This document shows positions 11,033-23,499 of a stretch of DNA of 64,000 nucleotides, piece by piece. Origin of the DNA: Reticulitermes speratus (lineage: Eukaryota; Arthropoda; Insecta; Blattodea; Rhinotermitidae). Where the stretch lies: the NCBI GenBank assembly GCA_021186555.1, contig JAJKFL010000008.1, forward strand, positions 18,345,936-18,409,935, written 5' to 3'. Both the position numbers and the translations under genes were made by a program. A model generated the notes under the pieces. The model was given only the letters and a program-made list of their open reading frames with translations. It had not been told where the DNA came from and ran no database searches. Positions within the stretch are counted from its first letter, which is position 1, and the number at the start of each line of letters is the position of its first letter.

Positions 11033-11260
11033 ATGTCAGCGATAAAGAGTGTGATCATTGCTTTATGGGATGTGACACCACGTAGTCTTGCATATAGGTA
11101 CCGACGTTTCGGACCAATCAGCTGCTTCCATTGTCAGTGTAGAAATGTATATTCTATTCTGAATACGGAGACAGCATATTCCTCCGAAACGTCGGTACTA
11201 GACTACACGGCGTACATTGCAGGCTGCAGTAACCTTCATAGTCGCCGCCGCGAGAATTTC
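11033..11260. mobile_element. Fold-back repeat with two GAAACGTCGGTA cores
   Basis: A diverged inverted pair: ACCGACGTTTCGGACC near 11,099 and TCCGAAACGTCGGTAC near 11,182. The left one, read on the minus strand, follows CUGACAAU with a GG..CC stem, as in the hammerhead-like motifs. Read through on the plus strand the sequence gives WDVTPRSLAYRYRRF and RRRENFISH, a dispersed repeat peptide I associate with cockroach/termite genomes. I do not consider it a gene. Confidence 0.65.
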
Positions 11261-11396
11261 ATATCTCACATCAAGGAGAGAAAAGCTTTGAACAAACGAA
11301 TTTATATGCTGGGCAATGGATCCGGTTCATGACACTGAATTTAATCATGGCGTTCACTAGGTTTCTGTGAAACACGTCATAGTGATAATAACTTAC

Positions 11397-11522
11397 TAGG
11401 AAGACATTCTTTTGAAGAAGGGTCAGGAACATGACTGTCAAGGCAAGCACAAACTTCGTTCACGCATGCTGCGTTGGTCACTGCTTTACATTCTTCAGTT
11501 TTCTTGCAGGCGCTTCCTATAC
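11397..11522 (-). CDS. EB/EGF-like module exon D (intact)
   Basis: Internal exon of the minus-strand cysteine-rich protein. Acceptor ATTACAG precedes GTATAGGAAGCGCC; donor after CTTCCTA is GTAAGT. Length 126 nt = two bases, 41 codons, one base, so both introns are phase 1, like the other modules. Six cysteines at C-x5-C-x7-C-x4-C-x-C-x13-C, starting IGSACKKTEEC and ending PSSKECLP. It joins in frame after a C-type exon (…LG) and before C1 (…PK). Only one D copy is visible in the window, so it may be the divergent remnant of a duplicated block or a unique module. Extracellular adhesion or binding is the usual context of EB modules; the specific partner is unknown. Confidence 0.78.
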
Positions 11523-11819
11523 CTGTAATAACAGTGTAAATTAGAATTGACACTACTCCACCATATACATCTGAGCTTCATTAGTTGATAAGTACTGTTA
11601 GTCTGTTTTAATGTAAGAACATAAAATTCAAAATGGCTACACTTAAAAAGTCACGAACACAAGCGCATACGATTATACATTCAACTTTCGTTTAAAGTGT
11701 TGATTAACAGAACTGTAGTGAATGCCGTAGGACTGCAGACAACACAACTGAGAGACAAACACGTGTAGGTGAGACGGGGAAACTGTAAGACCGTAGGTTG
11801 AGACTCTGATGAGGGTATG

Positions 11820-12000
11820 GAAAAACGAGATTTGAGGTCTGAGATCTTCTGGGATGTGATACTGTGTGGTTAGTTCCCGACTTTCCTAAAGATTTTCAAA
11901 GGCTTTTACTGCTTGACGTTCAAGACAAAAGGCACTACGGTCCGTCATAACGTCGGGGACTACCAACCCAACGGCACGGCATCACATCCTAATTACTTGT
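11820..12000. repeat. Decayed fold-back repeat
   Basis: Ends TCTTCTGGGATGTGATACTG and GGCACGGCATCACATCC face each other, as in the neighbouring fold-back elements. The central GAAACGTC core is degraded. Confidence 0.5.
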
Positions 12001-14140
12001 CTCTTCGTATGGAAAATACGTGATATTTCTTTGCTCACTATACCATTTGTCGTCACTGTATAGAGACATGCCAAAATGGGGCGCGTCGTGATGTTTGCTT
12101 TACACATATTTGATTAGGCCGGCAAGATGGAGAACATACGTGCATGGGAGATGAGAAATGTAGAAAGACATTTGGTTGGAAAACCTGATGAGACGAGACC
12201 AGTTGGGAGAGGTAGGAAGACAACAGAACAGTATTTAAAAGGGATTTCAAGGGGTGAGTTATTTAATTGGCATCAATAGGCCAATAGTCGCTTTTCTCTT
12301 TGGGAATGCGCCTAAAAATGGGTCCAATAATCGTAATTTAACTCTCAGCACACCACGCACCAACCTTAATATTATGTAGTGACACTTGTTGGGTTGGCAT
12401 AAGAAACCTATTGCTCTGTGAATTCACGTACCCACCGACACAAAACCAGCTTCGCCGCTAAGCATAACGAGTGCAGGGTCTTATTTCTGCAAACTGCGCG
12501 CCACGCAGGTGCCAGTTCACAAAATTCGATCTTGCTTCACGATCTGTGTCGTAGAATTTGTGAGCCACCGTTGTCTTATATGAATGCAAATGCAGCTGTT
12601 TTGTTGCATTCTGCGTGATGGCGCAGACACTCCGTCTGCTGTGCAAGTTAAGGCGGTTATTTTGTTAGAGGCCTCAGATATATCACCAATTTCTTCCACT
12701 TATCCTCAGTTAGCTCATGCCTTCTGCGTGTTCTCTTACTGCCTAGATGTGGCCTTTTTTCGAAGCCGTTTTACGTAATTGTAAACTGCTGCCCCGTTTT
12801 GAACAGCTGCATCAGGAAATGTCTGCTGGATTTGCGACGACATTGTTTGCAGGACCTTTATTTAGCGTGCGTGTCATACGAAAACATGATGTTCAAATGG
12901 AATCGTCACAGCAACTGCAGATGTCTTACAGAGATCTCGCAACTAAGCAGATGACATAACATAAGCGACTTGGACGAAATAGCGATTGTTGACATTTAAA
13001 ATAATGTTTGTATAGCAGGCTATATGTGTGCATGCATGCACACACATACGGGTTTATGGCGATGATAACCGAAGGAAATGTTTTTCGTACAGACTAAGGA
13101 AATCTGCTGAATAGTTTGAACTTCTATTGTCATAAATCCTGCCGTCTTTTGGAACGTAACGCCATATAGACTGGTAGAAATTTACCAAATTATTGGTGGG
13201 CCTCCTGTCTCCATTTGAAGATGAAGATCTTTTGATTTCAAAAATGAACAGTGCCCATGAAAATTAATCTATTCTATGATAGGTCTAAATAATAGTAGAA
13301 CCGAGAAACCTACCCTTAGGCTATATAATTTTCAACCACCTGTCCCTTGGTCTTGAGTGTTCTTGCTTTACCTAATTTCATTTCACCACTTCTGCACGCG
13401 AATTATTTAATGCTACCCTTCATTCATAGGCTTAACAACGATGTATCAACTGCAGGATTGTATAGTGTCGCGTGAGAAAAGAGGTTGATGCTGTAAGATG
13501 AGTTGGAAAAGATCTGCAAAGAAAGTGGTGGCCTAGCACAGTTTCAAAGCAGGCCTTCTATCCCTCCTGTCCTGACGAGGCCACAAGAAACTCCTACACC
13601 CTAGTCTATATGTTTCTGCTTCACCCTATCGCGTCGGTGGCCGTGACAACGGCGAGGCGCTCCTACGTGAGACGTGGCGCGGCTCTTATCTTCAAATTAT
13701 GCGTCACGACGAAAAAGGGTCGACCAGTTATGAAGTGAAGTAACCTTCATGGAACCGGAGATAACAGACCTCCATTGGCGAGAGCGCGAAATATTTGACT
13801 GGCGTGGCAAAATATTTGTTACGCTTTGGAAAACCTTATCGCGGACACTTTCCTGTACAAAGTACACACGGAACGTGTGCAAATACGTGACTTCCAAACA
13901 CGACATAAGATAAAAGGCCTTTTACATGAACATCGCCTAACAATTTTCTTTATATTGGTTGGGTTTCAAAGGACATGTATTTGCACCGTGTTACGTACTG
14001 TAGAACAGAACGTGGTTTTGCTGTTTAGGCAAGTTATCGACTGCATTGGCTTGAAAAAATTAGAATAATTACCGTGCCACAATAGGTTACTAGTCTTCAC
14101 TTTGTGTGTACAGGGCTTTTCCATCTTCTCAAATAGTAGT
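12001..14140. other. Intron sequence, no gene recognised
   Basis: Several reading frames of 60-80 codons on both strands overlap each other, and I see no domain or splice-compatible exon in them. Local GC is higher around 12.4-12.9 and 13.6-13.8 kb. May be unrecognised old transposon sequence. Confidence 0.45.
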
Positions 14141-14149
14141 AGTAATTCA

Positions 14150-16130
14150 ATTCAATTCTAGTTTACTAATGTGCCGAGTCAACAGCCAGATGGTCAATTA
14201 CAGAAAGAGCACAACATAGAAACCCAAATAACAACGGACAATGAACAGGACACAAATGAAACAAACACAACCAAAACAAACAAACAAATAAAAGAATATT
14301 TAAATAATTAATAAGGACACCTTGTAATAATGTAGTAAAATAATATCACAGCTGACTAAGTGTGACAATTTGCCTTCTGAAGACATCCAATTGATTACAA
14401 ACTGAATTTGCGGCAGTTGCACACCGGCCGGAGGGACAATTTTTATACGATGAACTAACATGAAACAAAGGAAAGTCTCGGAGGTTCCGAGTGGGAACTC
14501 GTAGACCAATAATGTCCATTGTAGATGGAACAAGATTTAGAGCCCAGAAAAACATTAAGAACAAAAATTGCATCAAGTTGATGTCTTCTCTCATGTAAAG
14601 TATTTAAATTGAGTATTTGAAGAGCATTAGCATAACTATAGCCATTACTGTCTCGGGAAAAGAATCGATTATAACATAGAGCTACAAACTTCCTTTGAAT
14701 GCGCTCAAGTTTTTAGCATCAGTAGAGGTAATTGAATTCCATACTACAGATGCGTACTCTAATTTAGGTCTAACAAGTGAAAAATATAAAATCAATAAAT
14801 AGGTCAATAAATCGAAAATGAAAAGGTAATATTACGAATGAGACCCAAAAGCTTAATATATTGAGAAAAAATATAATCAACGTTCAGAGTGAAAGTATAA
14901 TTTGGAGCCAATAAAAACTCCCAAATCCTTAATACAGTCAGTACGTATAATATAATAATCCACAAGTTTATATTTCAAAAAAAGGGTGTTAGTTTTCCTG
15001 GAGAAGGTAATGGCTCGAGTTTTACTAATATTGAGATTCATGAAGTTCGCCGTGCACCAATGTTGTTTGGAATCAATTTCTAATTGTAACTGAGTAAAAT
15101 CATCAAATGACGTAATAACACGAAAATTTTTTATATCATCAGCAAAATGAAGAAATTTTGAATGTTTTATTACATTACATATATCATCTGTATATATATA
15201 TATTATAAAACAGAGGCCCTAGTACAGAGCCTTGAGGAAAGCCGGCAAGGATTCTAAAAGGCGCCGAAAGAATACCAGAAATTTTAACACACGAAAATCT
15301 CTCAGTTAAATAGCTCCGAAATCAGCTAACATAATCACTTGTAAGTCCAAAGGAACTAAGTTTTCCTAAAAGTAAGATATGTGACACAAGGTCGAAAGCA
15401 CTGCTAAAATCAAATTATATGGCATCAACTTGACGCTGAGAGCTGACTAAAGGGATTGTATAATCAAGATAAGTTACCAAATTAGAGGTGGTAGACCTGG
15501 AGTTTATAAAACCATGTTGACAACAGTTAAAATTTGGACTGAAGGTAATGTGAAACGTGATCATGAATGACAAATGCAAAAACTTTAGAAAAATTATTCA
15601 AAATCGAAATAGGCCGATAATTAGCAATTAAAGAACTGTTGCCTTTTTGAAGATAGGTACAATAGCAGCTTGTTTGAAGATAGGTACAATAACAGCTTGT
15701 TTCTAGGAAGAAGGAAACAGCTGCTGAGACAGACTAAGATTAAAAATATACTTCAGTAAAGGTACAAAAATGTCAGTAAAGCCCTTAATAATAAAGCCTG
15801 GAATACCATCAAGTCCAACAGATTCGGATGGCTTTAGCCGCCTAAGTGCTTTACGTACATCAGCATCAGTAACAGGAAATAAAGATAAATTATCTGAGGA
15901 AGCAACATCAAAAGAAGTTACAGGATTAGAAGGCAACTTAGAGGCTCTGTTATCGTACACCGATTTAAAATGATTAGCAAAGGCTTCAGCATCTTGCTAA
16001 GGTTCCACCAAGTGGTGCCATCGACCACAAGTTGGAAGCAATTTGATTTAGTTTTCCTGAAATTAGACACGTAATTCCAAAATTTCTTGGGATTGTTTTT
16101 TAAACTTTCGTCAATGGATTTAAACATCTA
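14150..16130 (-). mobile_element. Degenerate non-LTR retrotransposon (Jockey/CR1-like LINE)
   Basis: On the minus strand the pieces run in order: a linker with SIDESLKNNPKKFWNYVS (near 16,100), then FPVTDADVRKALRRLKPSES and GLDGIPGFIIKGF, then the RT palm with IVPIFKKGN, ANYRPISIL and QGSVLGPLFYN, a FADDIK catalytic box near 15,150, and finally the C-terminal AANSVCNQLDVFRRQIVTL near 14,380. An A-rich 3' untranslated region ends at 14,150 in TTCAATTCAATTCTAG. Stops and frameshifts throughout rule out activity. The 5' endonuclease half is missing. It shares its 3' end with the fragments at 7.4 and 23.4 kb. Confidence 0.88.
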
Positions 16131-16159
16131 TATCTGTAATAATAATAAATAATAATAAT

Positions 16160-16630
16160 AAATTACACTTTACAATATGCAAGGAAATAGGGGTAAAATT
16201 AGACAGTGAACACTGGTTTGAGCATGTACCAAGATTAGTAGAAACAAGTCATAAAAGTAAGTTAACCATCTTATGGAATCACCCAGTGCAAACCCACAGA
16301 ACCATCCTAACAATAAACCGGACATCATAGTCCTTCATAATAAAAGAGGAACATATATGTTAATAGACGTTGCAATTTTAGGAGGCAGAAATGTGTTTAA
16401 GAAAGATAGCCGAGAAGATTCTGCAATATAAAGACCTTAAATGTAAATACAGCGCATGTGGAATTTAAAAACAAAAGTGATACCAGTAATAATAGGGGCA
16501 GCTGGAAATATCTCCAAATCATTCAGAAAGTACCTGAACGACATACCGGGAAAGCACGAAATCAAGAACTACAGAAAACAGCCATATTGGGCACTGCACA
16601 CATACTGCAGAAAGTACTGATGTAAATGTA
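16160..16630 (+). mobile_element. LINE C-terminal fragment
   Basis: Frameshifted pieces give LWNHPVQTHRTI, then (after shifts) KPDII, LIDVAI, AEKILQYKDL, VIPVIIGA and SFRKYLNDIPGKHEI. This is a C-terminal region seen in many animal LINE polyproteins. Not functional. Confidence 0.7.
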
Positions 16631-16763
16631 CAAAATATTTAACGTGGGAAATAGCAGTAATGTGCCATGAATTGTAACTACAGAATAGCTGCAACACTAT
16701 ATACCCTAGAAACATGTTTTTTTCAGGTATTTAACCGTAAATACCCTGCATAAAGGTGATAAC

Positions 16764-16809
<46 letters not shown>
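16764..16809. repeat. (AAT)n microsatellite
   Basis: About 15 uninterrupted AAT units. Confidence 0.95.
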
Positions 16810-16949
16810 TGAGACTTTGTAAATGTTTATCAGGACTAAAAACCGATTAATACCGGGTTATCACGGTGGTAGTCCCTTTTGTACTAATTGCTTGTATTAT
16901 CCCTGGCGATCACTTGGACCGATCGTGTGAAACGTATTACGTGGAGTTA

Positions 16950-17230
16950 AGGAGGAAAGAATATCCTACATACAATAAAAAGAAGGAAGGCTAACTGGAT
17001 TTTTCACATGTTGCGTAAGGGCCGCCTTCTAAAACACGTTATTGAAGGAAAGGTAGAAGGAAGTATAGAAGTGACAGAAAGATGAGGAAGAAGACATAAG
17101 CAGTTACTGGATGACCTTGAGGAAACGATGGTATACTGGAAATTGAAAGAGGAAGTGCTAGATCGCGCTCTGTGGAGAACTCGTTTTGGAATAGACTATG
17201 GACCGGTCATAATCAATGATTATTCCTATT
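16950..17230 (+). mobile_element. LINE 3'-tail relic (IKRRKANW family)
   Basis: Plus-strand reading gives ILHTIKRRKANWIFHML, LLKHVIEGKVEGSIEV and QLLDDLEE, ending ALWRTRFGIDYGPV, with one TGA inside. This is a recurrent C-terminal tail of insect LINEs that I recall from cockroach/termite sequence. Inactive fragment. Confidence 0.75.
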
Positions 17231-17784
17231 TACGTCCGTTTACTTCACTGAACCATTTATTGTTTACCTTGTTTAAGTAACTACCAAAATTCCTAACTTC
17301 TGCCTGATTTATACAGCTTAATATTTTTCCTGTAGGGCACATCTTCATTCATGTCCAACCGTTCTTTACTCAAGAATTCACTTCTCCTTTTACTTGTTTC
17401 TGGACTGCTGCCCAACAATACATTTGGACATGCTCCTTATCTGTAAAACGAGTGCTTTCTCCTTCTTTTTTCTTCTGATTTTCCCCTCAGTTACCACTAT
17501 ATAGATACGTGTTTATAGGTGACACGTGTTTATCAGTCTCTTCAAATGTGTTGAATTTTTATATTACGAAAATCATTTTTCATACGCATTTCAGTATTTA
17601 TTTGTCCTGCTGTTTTGTATGGGTGTCAGGCTCACGTTAAGGAAAAGCGCAATATGACAAGGTGCTGAGACGTGTATGTGGATACAGGAAAGAGGAAGCA
17701 AGAGGAGGCTGGAGAAAATTGTATAATAAAGAGCTTCTTAGGTCTACTGTTCAGCATATATTATTAAAGGTAAATCTATCCGAC

Positions 17785-17965
17785 TACAGCCCTGGACAGA
17801 CCCTGAGGACTCCAGGAGGCTAAGGCTTCCAGGTATCAAGACAATCAGCCTTAGGCACCGGTCGCCTTTACCCCCCAGGAAATATTCCTGGTACTCATTT
17901 CTGTTAGAGGATAAGTCGACCCCAGTGCCAACTGTCCCAGGGCTGGGCGTATACCGTCTGCTTAC
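17785..17965 (-). mobile_element. Truncated tRNA-SINE (family 2)
   Basis: Shares GGACAG(G/A)CCCT, GGTCGCCTTTACCCCC and GTCGACCCCA with the fuller copy at 61.87-62.16 kb, but lacks the tRNA-like head. Confidence 0.65.
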
Positions 17966-18202
17966 TGTTTAGTACACGCTGTTAGTCGCATATTTGTTCT
18001 TAGCCAGTGGAATGCACGTCTTGGGAGATGTTCGAAACGACGCTTTGAACGTTATCTTTCAGTTCTTCTGCCGTGAGTGGACTGTTGACATAAACTTTAT
18101 CTGCCAGTATTTTTCTTCTGTCAATACTGCAGGCTCCTGCTCTACTTAATGTCTGACCCTGATACCTTACTAAGAAATTCTTTTACTAATATCTGTATTC
18201 GC

Positions 18203-18470
18203 CTATCCCAGTGGCCTCGCGGTCTAAGGCGTGGGCCTGCGGCCGTTCGCTTCCTGGGATTGTGGTTCGAAAAAAGAAATCCCGCCGGGGGCATGGATTT
18301 CTGTCTCTTGTGAATGTTCTGTTTTGTCAGTAGAAGTCTCTGCGTCAGGCTGATCATCCTTCCAGAGGAGTCCTACCGAATGTATGGTGTGTCTGAGTGT
18401 GATCATGAAGCCTCGACAAGGAGGAGGACCCTGGCCCACTAGGGGCTGGTGCGCCATGGAAAAAAATTTC
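18203..18470 (+). mobile_element. tRNA-derived SINE (family 3)
   Basis: A-box-like TGGCCTCGCGGTCTAAGGC and B-box GTGGTTCGAA lie at tRNA-like spacing, followed by a non-tRNA body ending near a GCGCCATGGAAAAAA stretch. Too divergent in the loops to be a working tRNA gene. Confidence 0.7.
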
Positions 18471-18499
18471 CATCCCCCACTTGCTACACCAGGATATTT

Positions 18500-19160
18500 T
18501 CGGTAATATTTACGGCGGTATTTCGTGCGCCATCACTCGATTCATCTTAGGGGGTGCGACAGTGATTGCGCCTTGCCTTGCATGCTTCTGAGACTCTATG
18601 TGCGACGATTTTCGCGTATGTAAACACCCAGTGTTCGCTCTTCTTTTCTCATACTTCTGAGTATAGTAAGAAGGTGCTTTGTTACAGTGTATTATCCTGA
18701 GTTCGAGACCTCCCTTGTCGAAGTTATGGTAGGGCCCAGTAAAAGATGCGAGTAGATGATGAAATGTGTCATAAACTATTGAAAGAATATGAGTTTAATG
18801 TTAATTCAGAGAGTGGATTTAGTAATTACTGTGATATGTTTGTAAAATATTTGTCTGGTAGCGAACAAATTGACGAAGAGCATGTAAATAATAATGGCGA
18901 CACGCAGCATGGGAGACGGGCAGTTGCGGTTGCTGAGCGATCCCGTTTTCCATTACGTTTCAAATGAAATGAAATACCGGAACTAGTGAGCAGAGGTACC
19001 GCTATGCCCAACCGTTTTTATAATATACGCCGATTGTGCACATAAGTCTAGGTTCAGCCACTGGACTGGAAAACGCGGAAGAAGTAATGAACATGAGTCA
19101 GTGGATGAATCACTAACGGTATGGAAGGGGGGTTGTCAGGTTTGGGAGTCTCTACACTGT
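18500..19160. other. No gene recognised
   Basis: One 73-codon frame at 18,746-18,967 (+), beginning MRVDDEMCHKLLKEYEFNV, has a protein-like acidic composition but no family I know. It could be an old transposon protein fragment. Confidence 0.35.
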
Positions 19161-19164
19161 GGAG

Positions 19165-19486
19165 CAGTGTTTCCCAACCAGGGCTGTTCCGCATAACATC
19201 GTTAACGGTTCCGCAAGAGAAGTAGTGATAAATACTTACAAAATTTTAAAATACCGTGAAAATTGTCAAATATCCGTCGAAAGACAGGAAAATGTTTCAT
19301 TTTTTCTTACAGTGTTAGCTGACTTATACGTACATAACAGCTCTTCACAAATAAGTTTTCTTGACAGTAACTTAGCAGTAACTGAATTGCCCTCGTCCAC
19401 TATCAACATTCTCTGGTCTGTAAATGTTTCCATAGGGGGGGGGGGGGTGTGAGGTTCCTTTATGGAAGGAAGGTCTGGAAACACTG
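19165..19486. mobile_element. hAT-like MITE
   Basis: Begins CAGTGTTTCCCAACC and ends GGTCTGGAAACACTG, imperfect terminal inverted repeats of the hAT/Charlie type. Same family as 53,100-53,478. No transposase. The 8-bp flanks match poorly, so the target duplication has decayed. Contains a poly-G run. Confidence 0.75.
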
Positions 19487-22170
19487 ATCTAGAATATCAT
19501 GTGGTGTGGAAACGCGATCACAGTGAACAAGTATTTGACAAGTGTACTAGGTTATATATGTCTGCGAAATAAACCGATCGCTGAAACAGTATGGCACTTA
19601 TACGCTTGGCGTCTTCTACAGTGCGCAGTTGTCGACGCATTTGTCAAATACACCAGTCGTAGGAACGGGGATTTATACACGGTTTTCAAATTATGACGCT
19701 CTGAACGTGCCTGTAAAAGACAAGCGACAAAACCCACTTCGGAACAAGCAGGAATTTAGCATCACTTCCAAAAAATCACACACAGGTGTCATAATTAAAT
19801 TATTTTTTCCTCGTAGCGGACTGATGTTGAGAATGTGGTTTATAGTACTCAAAATCGCGCGGGCTTAAAAGTAGCGCATACAGGCGAATACACGTCAAAT
19901 TGCAACGCAAAGAACATAGTACTTTCATTAAATTTTGTGTACTCGTCGGGCATCTAGGGAAACTAGCTGTCGTGGACTTTTAGCCCTCTAGGTCGATTAC
20001 TTTTCCAGCTACCAATTTAATTTATCATAATTTGATTAAAATCATTCCCTGCGCTTTCCTTTCGAACGCACTAGCTTTTGAACGATTTGGTAAAGAACTC
20101 ACCAGACTTTCGTTATAAAGCTTCATAGATTGCAATTGCTCATGTATGAATACAGAACTATGAAATTGGATTTTTTACTTTCATTTTCACAGCCTTGCTT
20201 ATCGGCAATGATGAGGAAAGTATCGCAAGGTTTCCTGCTTTCTGCCGTACAAAGTGCCTTTTACAATTCAGTATAATTGATAGTAAGAACATTTCAGAAA
20301 GAAAATCAAGTTCTCTGCCCGAGGCGGATGCTTGGGCGGCGCCACGCCACGTGTTCTGGGAAAACTGCGTATCAGCTGGTGTTATCGGTTACGTAATTAT
20401 ACTTCTGCGAGATATATGAGGACGGAAACTTGAAGAAAGAAAGCCGGAAGAGAAGCACTGGTAATAGAATATTAATAACGAGGAAGAATTTATAATGCCG
20501 CAACACATGTAGTTCGCCTTTCTTAAGACTCCGCGAAAAGGACTTCATATTGTTATGCCAAATCGGGAACGAACAGAGTGCCACCGGAAGCAGCGGCTGG
20601 GCTTTATGAATCGACTATTTGCCGCACTTGTAAGCCTGAAAGATAAGATTGTGCGACAGTAATAGATATGAAGAACGCAACAAGCGCAAAACAAATCGGC
20701 GCTCTGTAAGGGATGAAGTTTTATCGAAGTCTCGAAGGCAATATAATCCGATTTTAAAGTATATTTCCTTACATTTTTACAGTGGGGTCTACTCATTTTA
20801 TTTAATCACACTCTTAACAAGTAAATACGGTATTTGCACTCAGAAGGTGGGCCGACAGTCACCGCCAAATTGATGAAACACTAGTTTTTGGTCGGTGACG
20901 ACATGGCGCAGCTGGTGGATGACCTCTATTAAACAGTGAAGATATACATGGAAGTTGCAAAATATTAAGGCAGGGTATTTGTTTTGTTTCTTCAGTCAAT
21001 TAGGTAAGGTCCACTGTGCGGAGCCTGTCGTTAGTTTAGAGGCACATCAGTGTTAATTGAGCGTAGTGGTTTTCAAATGAAGTCATTTATGCCACCGATA
21101 CATTCGAAGCCTCATCCTTCGACGAAACGATGGCAAACGCGGGACGTTCTTGTGAATGTGCACAATTTTATGAAGAAAGAAGCGCAGGAGGTGAAAGGAC
21201 AAGTTCTCGAACAATACAGAAAACACCCGTTGAAAGTGCAAAAGTGGGTGGAAGAGGCAACTAAACTGGAAGAGAAGTTTTAATTTCTAACTTTGAGTCC
21301 AGTTTTTTCCTGTGATTGATAATGTTTCTCACCATATCATGCAGAAGGATGAGACCCAACATCGGATACAAATAAAACGAAAAGATTAACTCTTTTGTGT
21401 AGAAATTTCCCATTTTTATGACACAATGTGAGACGTACAGCTTCAAGAAACAATAAAAGCTTACAAACCAAATACAAGACTTTCCTATTTGATGAAACCA
21501 TGGCTGCTTACGGTCATATGCTGTTGAGATTCTAACTTCATCCCTAAGTTTTCAACTTTATATATTCAGTCTAGGCGGACGTGAAATGTGGGCTGAGGAA
21601 TATAATACGTTTCAGAGCAGCGCAGATTTCACCGGGCGAAACGGGAGCGGAACGGAAAATAAGGTGCAAAATGTCACCAAAACAATAGTGTCTGAATCGG
21701 TTCATCATAAAAAGTTTGATTCATTGAGCGAGGTAATGTTATAACAAGTATTTAAGAAGCATTCGGCGCCCCAAAAAGAATTTAAAACACGAAGGACATT
21801 ACTTAAACGTCAAACATAGTGACTTTTCTTATCGACCTAACGCACATTGGCACGAACCGAAGCGAAATTCTAGCAGAACTATAATTTTCGTTTCGTTTTG
21901 GTTCGATTCTGAGGGGCGGAGGGTGATAGTGGTGGTGGTTAACTCTTACGCTACAAACTCCAACGTAAACACCATGACTGCGGGAGATGGTACTTTGGTT
22001 ATTTCGGTGAAAGCCCAAACATTTGTAGGGACCCGATTATTTATCATCAACCGATGAAGGTTAATGTATGGAAGGAGATGGGTGAATAATTTTAAGTGCC
22101 TGCTAAATTATGTGTACAGCAATTTATCTTTAAATGAGGGTGGATAAAACGGTACATGTAAAGTTGTCTC
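19487..22170. other. No gene recognised
   Basis: Unique-looking sequence. The only frame worth noting is 21,050-21,283 (+), 77 codons with RWQTRDVLVNVHNFMKKEA. This resembles the N-terminus of some insect transposon proteins (low confidence). Confidence 0.4.
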
Positions 22171-22179
22171 TGTGCACAC

Positions 22180-22275
22180 CACGAGGGCGTATAGTGGGAG
22201 TAGAGATATTACTGCCGTCACACTTAACATCTGCACTAGATGGAGGTGAATGGTTAGCTACACCCCTCGGCAGCT
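22180..22275 (-). mobile_element. Truncated SINE (family 1)
   Basis: Shares CGAGGGCGTATAGTGGGAG and CACTAGATGGAGGTGAATGG with the longer copies at 47.5, 50.7 and 56.7 kb. Confidence 0.6.
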
Positions 22276-22894
22276 CTTCTTCCGTAGCAAGAGCCGCCGG
22301 TACCTTGGATTATGAGGCTTATTGGGAAACATTTCTTGTCCTTGCCTGGAATGAAGCACAGTCTTTCCAGCTCATGCCTAATCACTATACTGACTAGGCT
22401 GTCTCGGAACCCATTCATAACAATTAATTAATCCTTAATTGGTGGTATTTATTTGAAAAATGTATTTTTAAATATTTATTTTTAAAAAGGTAAAAATTTT
22501 ATGTGACCTCAGCGACGGCAGAACCGTGTGATGGTGGGTGGGGGTGTAGACGTTGATAGTACATTGATAATTTAGTATTTTTAACGTAAATCTGAATTTT
22601 CCTTTGAAAGGAAATATTACTAATTTTAACAATGACTGTGCTTATTTAACAAATAAGTAACGAAGCCGTCAACACAGAGTCAGTTGTTCTAGTTATGTCA
22701 GCAACTGAACGAACTGTTAATAAGGTATTGTGCCGTATCCCTTGATTTGCCTGTTATTTAAGTAGTAAGTCAGAAAATCATCTGGCACCTTCTTCTGTTC
22801 GAGTTCCTTCTAGCCTCTGCCAGCGACAGAAAACCCGATCCATTTCTGCCGCTGGCCTTTAGGTTAAAGACGCTCAACATCTTTGCGAGTTGCG

Positions 22895-23312
22895 ATTCAA
22901 AATAGCTGGAGAACACCAGAGGCTCAATGTTTGTTAACATGCAAACGACAAAATAGCTGGAGAACACCAGAGGCTCAGTGTTTGTTAACATGAAAACGAT
23001 AAAATAGCTGAGAACACCAGAGGCTCAGTGTTTGTTAACATGCAAACGATAGAATAGCTGGAGAACACCAGAGGCTCAGTGTTTGTTAACATGCAAACGA
23101 TAAAATAGCTGGAGAACACCAGAGGCTCAGTGTTTGTTAACATGCAAACGATAAAATAGCTGGAGAACACCAGAGGCTCAGTGTTTGTTAACAAGCAAAC
23201 GACAAAATAGCTGGAGAACACCAGAGGCTCAGTGTTTGTTAACATGCAAACGATAAAGCAGCTGGAGAACACCAGAGGCTCAGTGTTTGTTAACATGCAA
23301 ACGATAAAACCG
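22895..23312. repeat. 51-bp minisatellite, about eight units
   Basis: The unit (TAGCTGGAGAACACCAGAGG, then CTCAGTGTTTGTTAACATG, then CAAACGATAAAA) repeats head to tail with 1-2 substitutions per unit. Because 51 is a multiple of three, the minus strand stays open as 17-residue repeats (MLTNTEPLVFSSYFIVC). One unit lacks a G and shifts frame. Non-coding in my view. Confidence 0.95.
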
Positions 23313-23343
23313 CTACTGCAAACGGGAATGTCTAATACAGAAA

Positions 23344-23490
23344 ATTATTATTATTATTATTATTATTATTATTGTAAAAACTCTTCGTCTGCTAGATGCG
23401 TCTCGGCTGCTAATCTTGTGTGCAAAGATGTCGACATCTTTAGGAAACACATTACTTCATTAAAACAGATTTTGCACTAATTTGTAGAAT
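23344..23490 (+). mobile_element. (TTA)n tract and LINE C-terminal fragment
   Basis: Ten TTA units are followed by an open stretch SSSARCVSAANLVCKDVDIF and RKHITSLKQILH-stop. This aligns by eye with the C-terminus of the LINE at 14.35 kb (AANSVCNQLDVFRRQIVTL). Confidence 0.7.
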
Positions 23491-23499
23491 TCTGTACTC

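Noticed and set aside
11033..11332. 99-codon plus-strand gene (WDVTPRSLAYRYRRF)
   Set aside because: Read-through of a fold-back repeat whose arms recur in the window.
13019..13048. Operator-like palindrome TGCATGCATGCA
   Set aside because: Imperfect alternating purine-pyrimidine simple sequence; no gene beside it.
22985..23296. 103-codon minus-strand frame as a gene
   Set aside because: Generated entirely by the 51-bp tandem repeat; no splice context or known domain.
22895..23312. CRISPR-like regular repeats
   Set aside because: Units are contiguous with no unique spacers, in a eukaryotic context; it is a minisatellite. The same holds for 58,663-59,640.
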